Below are positions 18,970-28,895 of a DNA stretch of 64,000 bases, one piece after another (within the stretch, counting starts at the first letter, position 1; every line of letters starts with the position of its first letter). The stretch is from positions 1 to 64,000 of the forward strand of contig CAZUGV010000003.1 in NCBI GenBank assembly GCA_964620425.1, in the 5' to 3' direction. The position numbers and the translations under genes were made by a program. The DNA comes from DASXUG01 sp964620425. Its GTDB lineage: Bacteria > Pseudomonadota > Gammaproteobacteria > Burkholderiales > Methylophilaceae. The notes under the pieces are model-generated. The model made no database searches. It saw only the letters and a list, made by a program, of their open reading frames with translations, and was not told the origin of the DNA.

Positions 18970-19512
18970 CTAATGGTAAGTGTCAATAATATGTTGCGCC
19001 GCTTCTGCCAAATCAGCAAAAACCAAAGTACCTTCTGGCAGGTTGCCAGCGGCAAGCGTTTTTTCTCCGTTGCCAGTGCGCACTAATATGGGTTTTCCAC
19101 CTGTGTTAGCGCCAGCAACTAAATCGCGTAGCGAATCACCTACGCAAGGCACATTGTTTAACTCAACCCCAAAGCGTTCTGCAATATCCTCAAACATGCC
19201 AGATTTAGGTTTGCGGCATTTACATAAATCCTCGTTCACATGCGGACAGTAAAATAGCGCATCAACACGGCCACCAAAGCTAGCCAAAGCGCGTAGCATT
19301 TTGTCGTGTATCGCGTTTAAAGTCGCCATGTCATAAATACCGCGACTAATGCCAGATTGATTAGTTGCAATCGCCACGCGGAAGCCATTTTGATTGAGTT
19401 GGGCAATGGCTTCCAAGCTGCTGGGCAATGCCACCCACTCATCGGGTGTTTTGATGTAGTTGGGCGAATCTTGGTTGATGACGCCATCGCGGTCTAATAT
19501 GACGAGTTTCAT
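18970..19512 (-). CDS. gmhB: D-glycero-beta-D-manno-heptose-1,7-bisphosphate 7-phosphatase
   Basis: A 180-residue HAD-family phosphatase that makes the heptose precursor of lipopolysaccharide core. The nucleophile motif is LDRDGVINQD. The zinc-binding loop that marks the GmhB group is visible as CPHVNEDLCKCRKPKSGM, and CVGDSLRDLVAGA supplies the metal-binding acids. It starts one base after the glyS stop, so it is cotranscribed with glyQS. Confidence 0.95.
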   Translation of the reverse strand: MKLVILDRDGVINQDSPNYIKTPDEWVALPSSLEAIAQLNQNGFRVAIATNQSGISRGIYDMATLNAIHDKMLRALASFGGRVDALFYCPHVNEDLCKCRKPKSGMFEDIAERFGVELNNVPCVGDSLRDLVAGANTGGKPILVRTGNGEKTLAAGNLPEGTLVFADLAEAAQHIIDTYH

Positions 19513-19513
19513 G

Positions 19514-21646
19514 TTATGAGGCCAGTTTAGATAAATCTGCCACGCGGTTCATGGCTTGGTGCAAAGTGGCTAATAAACCCAAACGATTTGCTTTAAGCGC
19601 AGGGTCATCTGCATTGACCATTACGTTGTCAAAGAAATCATCGACAGGTGTTTTAAGCGCGGCAAGCGCTTGTAGCGAGGCTGCGTAATCACCAGTCTCA
19701 AATAACGCATCTGCCTCAGGTTTTACTTTTTCTAGGGCTTGCGCCAATGATTTTTCGGCGGTTTCTTGCAATAAAGCATCATTCACCTTAGCTGCAACAG
19801 GCGTCTCAACTTTTTTCAGAATATTGCTGACACGTTTATTGGCGGCGGCTAGCGCATCGGCCTCTGGCAAGCTCGCAAATGCGCGGACTGCGGCTAATCT
19901 AGTCGGAATTTCGCTAAGTAAAGCGGGGTTGAGCGCTAGCACGGCATCTACCTCTTGTGGGCTAGCACCTTGTTCACGTAGGTTGACACTTAATCGGTCA
20001 TTACAGAAGTCTTGAATCGCTTGTAGCGTTGTGGCCTGTGTGTCAGGTGCTACATTAAATTGTGCCAATGTACTTTCAAGCAATTGGTTGAATTTAATTG
20101 GTAACTTGCAATCCATCAAAATACGGATAATGCCCAATGCTTGGCGACGCAAGGCAAATGGATCTTTGTCACCCGTTGGTTTTTCACCAATACTAAATAA
20201 TCCTACTAATGTTTCTAATTTATCCGCCAATGCAACGATTAAACCAGTTTCGTTACGCGGCAATTCATCGCCCGCAAAACGTGGTTTATAGTGGTCTTCA
20301 ATCGCGTAAGCAATGTCATCTTCAATGCCTTCATGTTGCGCGTAATAGCGCCCCATAATGCCCTGTAACTCTGGGAACTCGCCCACCATATCAGTGAGTA
20401 AATCCACTTTTGATAACAATGCTGCAAGCGATACTTTGCGGCTCAACTCTTGTGTTGGGTCAATTTGTGTAGCGATTTGCTCGGCGATTTTTTGCACACG
20501 CTGGTTGCGATCAAACTGTGAGCCGAGTTTATTGTGGTACACCACTTTGTTTAAGCTGCTGTAGAGCGTATCGAGTTTCTTTTTGCGGTCTTGGTCAAAG
20601 AAGAATTTTGCATCCGCCAAACGTGGGCGCACCACACGCTCGTTACCGCCAATCACTTTGCTCGGGTCGGCTGGTGAAATATTAGACACAATTAAAAATT
20701 TGTTGGTGAGTTTGCCGTTTGCATCCAACAACGGGAAGTACTTTTGATTCGCCTTCATGGTGAGAATCAAACACTCTTGCGGCACTTCTAAAAATTCGGT
20801 TTCAAACTGACCGAGTAAAACATTTGGGCGCTCAACCAAAGCGGTAACTTCATCTAACAAGGCATCATCTTCAATCGGCTTGAGATTTTCTTTCGTAGCT
20901 GCGGCATTAAGCTGGCGGACGATTTCAGCTTTGCGATCATCAAAACTCGCGATGACTGCGCCTTCTTCGGCTAATTGTTGTGCGTAGGTATCTGCATTGT
21001 TGAGTGTGATTGTAGGTGTTTTTGCCTCAAAGCGATGACCTTGTGTGGTGTTGCCAGCTTGTAAACCAAGCACCGAAACAGGCACAATATCGCTACCATG
21101 CAAGGCCACCAAGCCATGCGCTGGACGCACAAAATTGACGCTTTCCCAACCATCATTTATTTGGTAAGTCATCACTTTTGGGATGGGTAGTTTTGCAAGC
21201 GCATCTTCAATGGCTTTTTGTAAGCCATATGCTAAAGTCGCCCCTGTTTGCATCACATCATAAAACAACACATCGGCTTTGCCGTCGTTCTCTTTTCTAA
21301 GTTTTGCCACGGCAGATTCATCTGCACCAAGCCCTTGTAAACGCTTTAAAAGTGCAGGTGTGGCTTTGCCATCAGCATCTAAGCCGACTGTTACAGGCAT
21401 TAGCTTTTGAGAAACTTGCTTATCACTTGCATTGCTCAAGACATTTTCAATCCAAACTGCAATGCGTCTAGGTGATGCAAAAGTTTTGATGGTTTTGCCG
21501 TATTCAATTGTTTTGTCTCTGTCGACCAAAGACATATCAGCTAATTTGAGCCATATTTCTAAAGCGAATGATTCACCTAATTTTTTCAGCGCTTTTGGGG
21601 GTAACTCTTCTACAAATAGTTCGACTAATAAATTGTTGGTGCTCAT
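19514..21646 (-). CDS. glyS: Glycine--tRNA ligase beta subunit
   Basis: A 710-residue subunit of the alpha2beta2 glycyl-tRNA synthetase used by most Gram-negative bacteria. The N-terminus LLVELFVEELPPKAL, the KTFASPRRIAVWI segment and the KRVSNILKK stretch near the C-terminal anticodon-binding domain are typical, and the length is normal. It overlaps glyQ by four bases. Confidence 0.97.
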   Translation of the reverse strand: MSTNNLLVELFVEELPPKALKKLGESFALEIWLKLADMSLVDRDKTIEYGKTIKTFASPRRIAVWIENVLSNASDKQVSQKLMPVTVGLDADGKATPALLKRLQGLGADESAVAKLRKENDGKADVLFYDVMQTGATLAYGLQKAIEDALAKLPIPKVMTYQINDGWESVNFVRPAHGLVALHGSDIVPVSVLGLQAGNTTQGHRFEAKTPTITLNNADTYAQQLAEEGAVIASFDDRKAEIVRQLNAAATKENLKPIEDDALLDEVTALVERPNVLLGQFETEFLEVPQECLILTMKANQKYFPLLDANGKLTNKFLIVSNISPADPSKVIGGNERVVRPRLADAKFFFDQDRKKKLDTLYSSLNKVVYHNKLGSQFDRNQRVQKIAEQIATQIDPTQELSRKVSLAALLSKVDLLTDMVGEFPELQGIMGRYYAQHEGIEDDIAYAIEDHYKPRFAGDELPRNETGLIVALADKLETLVGLFSIGEKPTGDKDPFALRRQALGIIRILMDCKLPIKFNQLLESTLAQFNVAPDTQATTLQAIQDFCNDRLSVNLREQGASPQEVDAVLALNPALLSEIPTRLAAVRAFASLPEADALAAANKRVSNILKKVETPVAAKVNDALLQETAEKSLAQALEKVKPEADALFETGDYAASLQALAALKTPVDDFFDNVMVNADDPALKANRLGLLATLHQAMNRVADLSKLAS

Positions 21647-22584
21647 GCTGCGGCTTTCTTGTTTTGTTCTTGCTTGTCGCTTTCAAGTTTGGCTAATACC
21701 TCATCCGCCCATGCTTTGGGCGCCATAGGGAAGCCCAATCTGGCGCGGCTATCTAAGTAGCTAGCGGCAACAGAGCGGGCTAAATTGCGGATTCGGCCGA
21801 TATAAGCGGCCCGTTCAGTCACGGAAATCGCGCCACGTGCATCTAGCAAATTAAAGGTATGCGCGGCTTTTAACACTTGTTCGTATGCTGGTAAGGCGAG
21901 TTGATTTTCTATCAAGTGCTTCGCTTGTTTTTCATGCGCGTTAAATGCAGTGAGCAAGAAATCCACGTCTGAATGTTCAAAATTGTAGGCAGATTGCTCT
22001 TTTTCATTTTGTAAGAATACATCGCCATATTTCACGCCAGGTGAGTATTCCAAATCGTACACATTTTCAACGCCTTGTAAGTACATGGCTAAGCGCTCTA
22101 AGCCATAGGTAATCTCGCCAGTAATAGGCTTACAGTTAATGCCGCCCACTTGTTGAAAATAGGTAAATTGCGTGACTTCCATGCCGTTCAGCCAAACTTC
22201 CCAGCCCAAGCCCCATGCGCCTAGCGTCGGGTTTTCCCAGTCATCTTCTACAAAGCGGATGTCGTTTTGTTTCAGATCAAAGCCTAGAGATTCCAGTGAG
22301 CCTAAATAAAGCTCTAAAATATTGGCAGGTGCGGGTTTAAGCACGACTTGAAATTGGTAGTAGTGTTGCAAGCGGTTGGGGTTTTCACCGTAGCGACCAT
22401 CTTTTGGGCGGCGACTGGGTTGTACATATGCGGCTTTCCAAGGCTCTGGTCCCAATGCTCGTAAAAAGGTAGCGGTGTGGCTGGTACCTGCGCCCACTTC
22501 CATGTCGTAAGGTTGTAACAAGGTGCAACCTTGTTTATCCCAGTAGCTTTGCAGATTGAGGATGATTTGCTGAAATGTAAGCAT
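21643..22584 (-). CDS. glyQ: Glycine--tRNA ligase alpha subunit
   Basis: A 313-residue catalytic subunit that activates glycine. TFQQIILNLQSYWDKQGC, the family's N-terminus, follows almost directly on the ATG at 22584. A TTG at 22608 would add eight residues but lacks a better ribosome-binding site, so the ATG is preferred. The motif EVGAGTSHTATFLRALGPEP is also visible. First gene of the five-gene operon ending with the YgjP-like gene. Confidence 0.96.
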   Translation of the reverse strand: MLTFQQIILNLQSYWDKQGCTLLQPYDMEVGAGTSHTATFLRALGPEPWKAAYVQPSRRPKDGRYGENPNRLQHYYQFQVVLKPAPANILELYLGSLESLGFDLKQNDIRFVEDDWENPTLGAWGLGWEVWLNGMEVTQFTYFQQVGGINCKPITGEITYGLERLAMYLQGVENVYDLEYSPGVKYGDVFLQNEKEQSAYNFEHSDVDFLLTAFNAHEKQAKHLIENQLALPAYEQVLKAAHTFNLLDARGAISVTERAAYIGRIRNLARSVAASYLDSRARLGFPMAPKAWADEVLAKLESDKQEQNKKAAA

Positions 22585-22753
22585 GAAATTGATTGTAGGT
22601 TTAGACAAACGCTAATTCTACCCTAAAAACGGGTGCGGAATCATCTGGCGTTAAGTTGCGTTAAATGGTTGAATGCGATTGCTTATCATTAAATAGGTTG
22701 TTGATTTTAAATAGCAATTGTAATTTTTATAAGATTTTGTTAGAGTTGTGCTT

Positions 22754-23179
22754 ATGTTAAGTCGTTGTCAAAAAATTTGGATTTGGTCTGTGATTGTGTG
22801 TTTTGCCTTGTTGCAGGCAATTTCACCGTTTATTCACGGGCATATTGCCACTGCATCTTCTTTGCAGGGTTCTGGCTTGCATATTCATGCGGAGGACGTT
22901 GAATTTTTGTTGAAAGATTATCACGAAGTGGGTGATGGTCATGGTGCATTTGAGCACTTTAGTATCAGCAACCAAGCCATGCCGCTTTACGTGGTGGGCG
23001 TGGATAAAGCGCTGGTAAAAGATTTAGATGTTTTCGTGTTGCCAGTATTGGCATTTATTCTGTTTGTTTTATTGCCGCTGAGAACAACGCAAGCCAAGCC
23101 GCAGTTAGTTGAATTCCTCCAACCTCAAGGTCGCTTGCTAAGAGAGCGACCTTCCCCTCGCGCACCACCACTCGCCTAA
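22754..23179 (+). CDS. Small His-rich membrane protein upstream of an RND metal exporter
   Basis: About 141 residues; a GTG at 22748 would add two. A hydrophobic N-terminal helix (about residues 8-25) is followed by a periplasmic-looking stretch of some 60 residues carrying nine histidines (HGHI, HIHAED, GDGHGAFEHF). A second membrane helix lies near 95-112, then a basic, proline-rich tail. It belongs to no family I recognise. It sits just before the czc-type operon, and the histidines suggest metal binding or sensing; both are inference. Confidence 0.65.
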   Translation: MLSRCQKIWIWSVIVCFALLQAISPFIHGHIATASSLQGSGLHIHAEDVEFLLKDYHEVGDGHGAFEHFSISNQAMPLYVVGVDKALVKDLDVFVLPVLAFILFVLLPLRTTQAKPQLVEFLQPQGRLLRERPSPRAPPLA

Positions 23180-23248
23180 AAACTTAAGACGATTGCTCGG
23201 CGCTCAACTTTGAGTGCTGAAAATGTTTCAATTTTTAGGAGTGCTCCA

Positions 23249-24511
23249 ATGAGTCCTTACTCAAAATACAAACCCAAGCTGCTGGGATGTTGTTTTGCGT
23301 TGATATCCATCATAAATTTGCATGCTTATGCCGCAGAAGAAAGTGCACACCATGATGCGCTCAATATCAATGCCGCACTGACACTGCATGATGTAACGGA
23401 AAAAGCGTTTGCGCGTAATCCCATGCAAGCCAGTTTACAAGCCAAAAAATTTGGTGTGGATGCTAGAAATGTGATGGCGAAAAGTTTGTTGCCGTATGCG
23501 CCTGCGGTTTCAATGCAACACCAAACTGATGGCATTGCTAGTGCCCGTGGCGAACGTGATTGGCAAGCCGAAGTAGAGTTGCCCGTTTGGTTGCCCAGTC
23601 AACGTGGCGCACGTCAGGGCGTTGCTGACGCTAGCAATGAAGATCTGCAAAAAAACCGAGAAAACACGCGCCTAGAAAGTGCAGGCAAAGTGCGTGATGC
23701 ACTGTGGGATATTGCTATGAATACTCAGCTTTATGAGGTTGCTGCAAAGAAATTAGAGGCAACTAAAAAGCTGGAAGAGGATGTCAAGAAACGCTATCAG
23801 GCAGGCGAATTGGCCAAAGTTGATTGGATGCTAGCCGAGCAGGAAACCTTGGCGGCTGAGCGCGTCTTGGTGCGTGCCGAGGCCGAGATGATGCATGCAC
23901 GCCATCGTTATATTGTGCTCACAGGTTTGAGCGACATGCCCGCGCAGTATGAAGAGAAAAGGTCTGATATTGAAGACTATGATCAGTCACCACTTTGGAT
24001 AGCCGCAGAGTCACGCGTCAGTGTGACCGAACGTGTGCGAGAGTTGGTCCGCGTTGAGCGCCGCGAAAATCCGCAAGTGCTAATCAATGCGCGTACTATG
24101 CGCGGTCCTTTTGATAATGCTTATAACGACAGTGTGGGTGTACGGGTGCGGATTCCACTAGATAGCCAAGTGCGCTCCGCGCCCTTGCAAGCGAGTGCTG
24201 AAGAAGCTGTTGGTAGTGCGATGACCGACCGAGACAGCATAAGATTTAATTTGGAAACAGCGTTACACGAGGCTGAACATAATTTATCGGTGAGCCAAGA
24301 AGAGTTACGCATTGCCACCAAACAACATGAGATTGCCCAAGAAAGCTTGCGTTTAGCGCGCAAAGCGTTTCAGTTGGGCGAGATTGATCTCGTCAATTTA
24401 GTGCGTGTACAAACGCAAACCTTTGAAGCAGAGCGTGCTTATCAAATCCGCCAAATCCAATTGAAGTGGGATATTGCACGTTATAACCAAGCGGTAGGAG
24501 TTCTTCCATGA
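23249..24511 (+). CDS. Outer-membrane channel of an RND heavy-metal exporter (CzcC-like)
   Basis: A 420-residue TolC/CzcC-family protein. The ATG at 23249 is chosen because AGGAG lies 7 bases upstream; a TTG at 23210 would extend it. A signal peptide ends near HAYAAEE. Long coiled-coil helices follow, with a duplicated family pattern (AxxxNPxxxA at about residue 55, later LxxARKAFQLGEIDL). It forms the outer-membrane duct for the pump encoded downstream and overlaps the adaptor gene by ATGA. Confidence 0.9.
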   Translation: MSPYSKYKPKLLGCCFALISIINLHAYAAEESAHHDALNINAALTLHDVTEKAFARNPMQASLQAKKFGVDARNVMAKSLLPYAPAVSMQHQTDGIASARGERDWQAEVELPVWLPSQRGARQGVADASNEDLQKNRENTRLESAGKVRDALWDIAMNTQLYEVAAKKLEATKKLEEDVKKRYQAGELAKVDWMLAEQETLAAERVLVRAEAEMMHARHRYIVLTGLSDMPAQYEEKRSDIEDYDQSPLWIAAESRVSVTERVRELVRVERRENPQVLINARTMRGPFDNAYNDSVGVRVRIPLDSQVRSAPLQASAEEAVGSAMTDRDSIRFNLETALHEAEHNLSVSQEELRIATKQHEIAQESLRLARKAFQLGEIDLVNLVRVQTQTFEAERAYQIRQIQLKWDIARYNQAVGVLP

Positions 24512-25614
24512 AAAAATTATTAGCAGTGCTATTGAGTTTTAGTTTTTGTGTCAATGCGACTGAAACAACCGCAGAAATTCGAATGTCATTAAAACAGCAG
24601 CAAAGTTTGGGCATACGTGTTTCACCTTTGGTCAAGAATGAAGCAATGCGTAGCAAGCAGTTTCCCGCTGAAATTACTGTGCCGATTTCACAAGAGCGCA
24701 TCGTGACAGCGCCGCAATCTGGGTTGTTGGATACCTTGTATGTCGCAGCAGGGCAAGAAGTGAAAAAAGGGCAGGCGATTGGGCATATTAGTAGCCCCGA
24801 GTTAATAACTTTGCAACGCGAGTATTTGCAGGCCAAAAGCCAACATGGGTTGAATCAAAAAACGTATGGTCGCGACAGTGAGTTGTTTAAAGATGGCATT
24901 ATCGCCCAGCGCCGTTATTTAGAAACCGAAGCCGCAACGCAGAGTAGTGAGTTAGAGGTGGCGCAGAAAAAGCAAGCACTCAAACTCACGGGCATGAGCG
25001 ATGCGAGCATTGCGCGTTTGAAGTCTCCAGCGGATATGCAAGGTGGCATTACGCTCACCGCGCCCATTGCAGGGCAAGTGTTAGAACAATTGCAAACGGT
25101 GGGGAGTCGGCTCGATATGGCGATGCCTGTTTATCGCATTGGGCGATTAAATCCACTATGGGCGGAGATTCATGTCCCCATGGAGAATTTACCTGTAATC
25201 AAAGTGGGCATGCCTGTGACGATTCCCAAGTTAAATGCCAGCGGCAAGCTGATTGCGATTGTGCGTAGCGTGAATAAAACCGATCAAACCTTGCATCTTC
25301 GTGCTGAAATTAACCAAGGCGCAGAGCGTTTATCCCCTGGGCAATTTGTGGAGACTGAGATTCAGTTACAGGGTGACCCATTACAAAACAATGCTACGCA
25401 TTTTAGCTTGCCTAAATCCGCCTTAGTCAGACAGGGCAAAGAGAGTTGGGTGTTTGTGCAAACCAAGCAAGGTTTTCAGCCGCTACAAGTGAAAGTGTTA
25501 AGCGAGCAGGGAGATTTAGTGGTGTTAGATGCGCCATTGCAGGGTAGCGAAAGTGTCACCACCACAGGCACCGCAGTGCTTAAGGGCATGTGGCTTGGCA
25601 TAGGGGAAAACTGA
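24508..25614 (+). CDS. RND periplasmic adaptor (membrane fusion) protein, CzcB/CusB-like
   Basis: A 368-residue protein with an 18-residue signal peptide. The lipoyl/barrel-sandwich hybrid halves are seen as VTAPQSGLLDTLYVAAGQEVKKGQAI and ITLTAPIAGQVLEQL, separated by an alpha-hairpin. A beta-barrel domain follows. It links the inner-membrane pump to the outer-membrane channel. It lacks the His-rich N-terminal metal-binding extension of some CzcB proteins, so the metal is not indicated. Confidence 0.92.
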   Translation: MKKLLAVLLSFSFCVNATETTAEIRMSLKQQQSLGIRVSPLVKNEAMRSKQFPAEITVPISQERIVTAPQSGLLDTLYVAAGQEVKKGQAIGHISSPELITLQREYLQAKSQHGLNQKTYGRDSELFKDGIIAQRRYLETEAATQSSELEVAQKKQALKLTGMSDASIARLKSPADMQGGITLTAPIAGQVLEQLQTVGSRLDMAMPVYRIGRLNPLWAEIHVPMENLPVIKVGMPVTIPKLNASGKLIAIVRSVNKTDQTLHLRAEINQGAERLSPGQFVETEIQLQGDPLQNNATHFSLPKSALVRQGKESWVFVQTKQGFQPLQVKVLSEQGDLVVLDAPLQGSESVTTTGTAVLKGMWLGIGEN

Positions 25615-28600
25615 TGTTATCTCAACTGATTAAATATGTGCTGTCCCAGCGCTTGCTGGTGGTGTTGGCTTCCATTGGCATGATGGTGGCAGGTGTCATG
25701 GCGTATCAAACGCTGCCGATTGATGCATTCCCAGATGTGTCATCTACGCAAGTTAAAATCATTATGAAATCCCCAGGGATGACGCCTGAAGAGGTGGAGT
25801 CGCGCATTACCGCGCCCATTGAGGTGGAAATGCTGGGCATCCCCAAACAATCGGGGCTACGCTCAGTGGCGAAATATGCGCTCACTGACATTACCGTCGA
25901 TTTTAACGAAGGCACGGATATTTACTGGGCGCGTCAACAGGTGGCAGAGCGCTTAAATGGCATTATGGGCAATCTACCCAGTAATGTCAGCGGTGGCATT
26001 GCGCCCATGACCACGCCACTCGGTGAAATGTTTATGTTCACCGTCGAAAGCGACAAGCTGAGTTTGCAAGAAAAACGCAGCTTGCTCGATTGGGTCATCC
26101 GTCCACAGCTACGCACAGTTACAGGTGTGGCGGATGTGAATGTGCTGGGCGGTTTGGTGCGTAGTTTTGAAATTGTGCCAGATAATGCCCGCATGTATGC
26201 GCGTGGCGTCAGCATGGCATCGTTACAAGAAGCCGTGGTCGTCAATAATCGTAACGATGGCGCAGGGCGCTTGAGTGATGGCGAAGAAACCTTGTTAGTA
26301 CGTTCAGAAGGCGCGTTTAAATCGTTGGATGATGTTAAAAATACCGTCATCCGCACTGAGCAAGGCATGCCCGTGCGCATAGCGGATGTCGCAGAAGTGC
26401 GTATTGGCGCACTTACCCGTTATGGTGCGGTGACAAGCAATGGCAATCGTGAAGTGGTCGAAGGATTAGTGCTCGGCTTGCGCGGTGCCAACGCCAAGCA
26501 AGTGGTCGAAGGCGTGAAAGCCAAGCTGGAAGAAATCAAGGCCACACTGCCGGCCGATGTACGCATTGAAGTGTTTTATGACCGCAGTAGCTTGGTCGAG
26601 CGTGCGGTTCACACCGTCAAAAAAGCGCTGCTTGAAGCCGTAGTGTTAGTGCTGATATTGCTGGTGCTATTTTTGGGCAATTTGCGCGCGGCGGTCACCA
26701 TTGCCATCTCGCTACCGTTAGCCGTGTTGCTAACGTTTATTTTGATGCAATATTTTAATATGTCCGCCAATTTAATGAGCTTGGGCGGGCTTTCTATCGC
26801 CATTGGTATGTTGGTGGATTCCGCCGTAGTGGTGGTTGAAAACATTGTTTCGCATATGTCGCATCATGATGAAACACCGCAGCAATCCCGCGTGCATCAA
26901 GTGTTTACCGCGGTGCAAGAGGTGAGCGTGCCAGTGGTTTCTGGTGTGTTGATTATCATCACCGTGTTTTTGCCGTTATTGAGCTTGCAGGGGCTAGAAG
27001 GCAAATTATTTGCCCCAGTCGCACTCACCATTATCTTCGCCTTAACTGCATCTTTGGTGCTTTCTGTCACCATCATCCCCGTCATCGCCTCGCTGTTGCT
27101 CAAGCCACATAAAGAAGAAGAGCCGTGGTTAGCGCGTAAGGCCTCTCAACTTTATCAGCCATTATTAATGTGGAGCATGCGCCATCTACGCACCATGCTG
27201 ATTGGTGCGCTGATATTGCTGGTGTTAACGGGCTTTGTTTATACCAAAATTGGCAAAACGTTTATGCCGACCATGGATGAGGGCGATTTGATTATCGGTG
27301 TAGAAAAACTGCCCTCCATCAACCTCAAGCAAAGCATGTTGAACGATCAAAACCTGCAACGTGCCATCTTGCAGCAAGTGCCAGAAGTGAAGGCGATTTA
27401 TTCCCGCGTGGGGTCGGATGAGTTGGGTTTAGACCCCATGGGCTTAAATCAGGCTGATAATTTTTTGATATTAAAACCCATGTCAGAATGGCGCGATCCA
27501 TCAAAACAAGTCTTAATCGAACGCCTTCGTGCGGTGATGGAAACGCTACCTGGCCTCGCCTATAACTTTACGCAGCCGATTGATATGCGCGTGAACGAAA
27601 TGATCCTCGGCGTGCGTGGCGATTTGGCGATTAAACTGTTTGGCACAGATTTAAATGTGCTAAATGAACAAGCGCAAAAAATCGTGCAAGTGCTAAAAGG
27701 CATTAAAGGTAGCCAAGATGTGTACACGCCGCAAAACTCGGGCGTGCAATATCTGCAAATTAAAGTCGATAGGCTGGCAGCGGGCAGGCTGGGTTTTTCC
27801 AATAATGAAATCAGCCAAATCTTACAAACCCAGCTAGAAGGCAAAGTACTCGGCATTGTGCAAGAAGGTGTAAGGCGCACGCCTGTGTTGATGCGTGGTG
27901 ATGAAACGGTGCGTGATTCAGCGGCTGAGTTTCAAAACCTCATGCTCACGCTGCCTAATGGCAATAACGTACCGCTTTCTACCGTGGCTAAATTAGAGCG
28001 CGTAGAAGGCCCCGTGAAAATAGACCACCAACAAGGCGCACGCATGGTCGTTGTCGTGGCTAACGTCAAAGGGCGCGATTTAGTCAGCTTTGTAGAAGAA
28101 GCCAAACAAAAAGTCAGCAAAGAAGTGCCGCTTGCCGAAGGCTATCATCTGCAATGGGGCGGGCAATTTGAAAACCAACAACGCGCCGCCGCACGCTTGG
28201 CAATCGTCGTACCGATAGCACTTTGCTTGATATTTTTGCTACTGTTTATGACCTTTCAATCCGTCCAGCAAGCCTTGCTTATTTTAGCCAATATCCCATT
28301 TGCGCTCATCGGTGGTGTATTCGCACTCTGGCTGGCGGGCGAGTATTTATCAGTGCCAGCCTCGGTAGGCTTTATCGCTTTGCTAGGTATTGCCGTATTA
28401 AACGGCGTAGTGATGGTGAGCTACTTTAACCAGCTAGAAACGCAAGGCGTAGATAAAGCAAGCATAGTGCTTGAAGGGGCAAAACGCAGGCTAAGACCCG
28501 TGTTAATGACCGCCAGCATTACTGCATTTGGCTTAATCCCACTACTGTTTGCCACAGGGCCAGGTTCGGAGATACAACGGCCGTTGGCGATAGTGGTGAT

Positions 28601-28682
28601 TGGTGGGTTAGTGACTTCAACCACCTTAACGCTATTGATGTTGCCGATGTTATACCAGCGGTTGATACAGAAGATTAAGTAA
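25614..28682 (+). CDS. Heavy-metal RND efflux pump permease (CzcA/CusA family)
   Basis: A 1022-residue proton-driven exporter with the RND layout of twelve membrane helices and two large periplasmic loops. ATG at 25614 shares bases with the adaptor's stop (TGATG); longer ORF starts lie inside the adaptor gene. The fourth-helix motif is AIGMLVDSAVVVVEN, where classical CzcA has DFGxxxDGAVVxVEN. The substitution at that site means the metal (Zn/Co/Cd, Ni or Cu) should not be assumed. The DEGDLIIGVEKLPS motif is heavy-metal-type. Confidence 0.92.
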   Translation: MLSQLIKYVLSQRLLVVLASIGMMVAGVMAYQTLPIDAFPDVSSTQVKIIMKSPGMTPEEVESRITAPIEVEMLGIPKQSGLRSVAKYALTDITVDFNEGTDIYWARQQVAERLNGIMGNLPSNVSGGIAPMTTPLGEMFMFTVESDKLSLQEKRSLLDWVIRPQLRTVTGVADVNVLGGLVRSFEIVPDNARMYARGVSMASLQEAVVVNNRNDGAGRLSDGEETLLVRSEGAFKSLDDVKNTVIRTEQGMPVRIADVAEVRIGALTRYGAVTSNGNREVVEGLVLGLRGANAKQVVEGVKAKLEEIKATLPADVRIEVFYDRSSLVERAVHTVKKALLEAVVLVLILLVLFLGNLRAAVTIAISLPLAVLLTFILMQYFNMSANLMSLGGLSIAIGMLVDSAVVVVENIVSHMSHHDETPQQSRVHQVFTAVQEVSVPVVSGVLIIITVFLPLLSLQGLEGKLFAPVALTIIFALTASLVLSVTIIPVIASLLLKPHKEEEPWLARKASQLYQPLLMWSMRHLRTMLIGALILLVLTGFVYTKIGKTFMPTMDEGDLIIGVEKLPSINLKQSMLNDQNLQRAILQQVPEVKAIYSRVGSDELGLDPMGLNQADNFLILKPMSEWRDPSKQVLIERLRAVMETLPGLAYNFTQPIDMRVNEMILGVRGDLAIKLFGTDLNVLNEQAQKIVQVLKGIKGSQDVYTPQNSGVQYLQIKVDRLAAGRLGFSNNEISQILQTQLEGKVLGIVQEGVRRTPVLMRGDETVRDSAAEFQNLMLTLPNGNNVPLSTVAKLERVEGPVKIDHQQGARMVVVVANVKGRDLVSFVEEAKQKVSKEVPLAEGYHLQWGGQFENQQRAAARLAIVVPIALCLIFLLLFMTFQSVQQALLILANIPFALIGGVFALWLAGEYLSVPASVGFIALLGIAVLNGVVMVSYFNQLETQGVDKASIVLEGAKRRLRPVLMTASITAFGLIPLLFATGPGSEIQRPLAIVVIGGLVTSTTLTLLMLPMLYQRLIQKIK

Positions 28683-28842
28683 ACGAACCAGGTGGAATTT
28701 GGTAAGACGCTAATAAGCGATAGCGCATTACGCCGTAATAAACGATGCGAATGGTTGCAAAGGTGTGCTTACTGGATTGCACGTCCTTAGTCAATAGCCT
28801 GTTCGGGCTATTTAACAGACCTTAACATTAGATATAATTACT

Positions 28843-28858
28843 AATGATTATTATCATT
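28843..28858. promoter_or_regulatory. Possible Fur-box-like inverted repeat
   Basis: AATGATTATTATCATT is a perfect 6-4-6 inverted repeat resembling GATAAT-rich Fur sites, placed 38 bases before the PEP-CTERM gene. The background here is AT-rich and the match to the 19-base consensus is imperfect. Confidence 0.35.
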
Positions 28859-28895
28859 TTTTTGTATTTTTTTCATAAGATTTGAAAGGGAATTT

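Noticed and set aside
28793..28812. AATAGCC...GGCTATT hairpin after the RND pump gene as a terminator
   Set aside because: Only a 7-base stem, no T run and over 100 bases from the stop codon.
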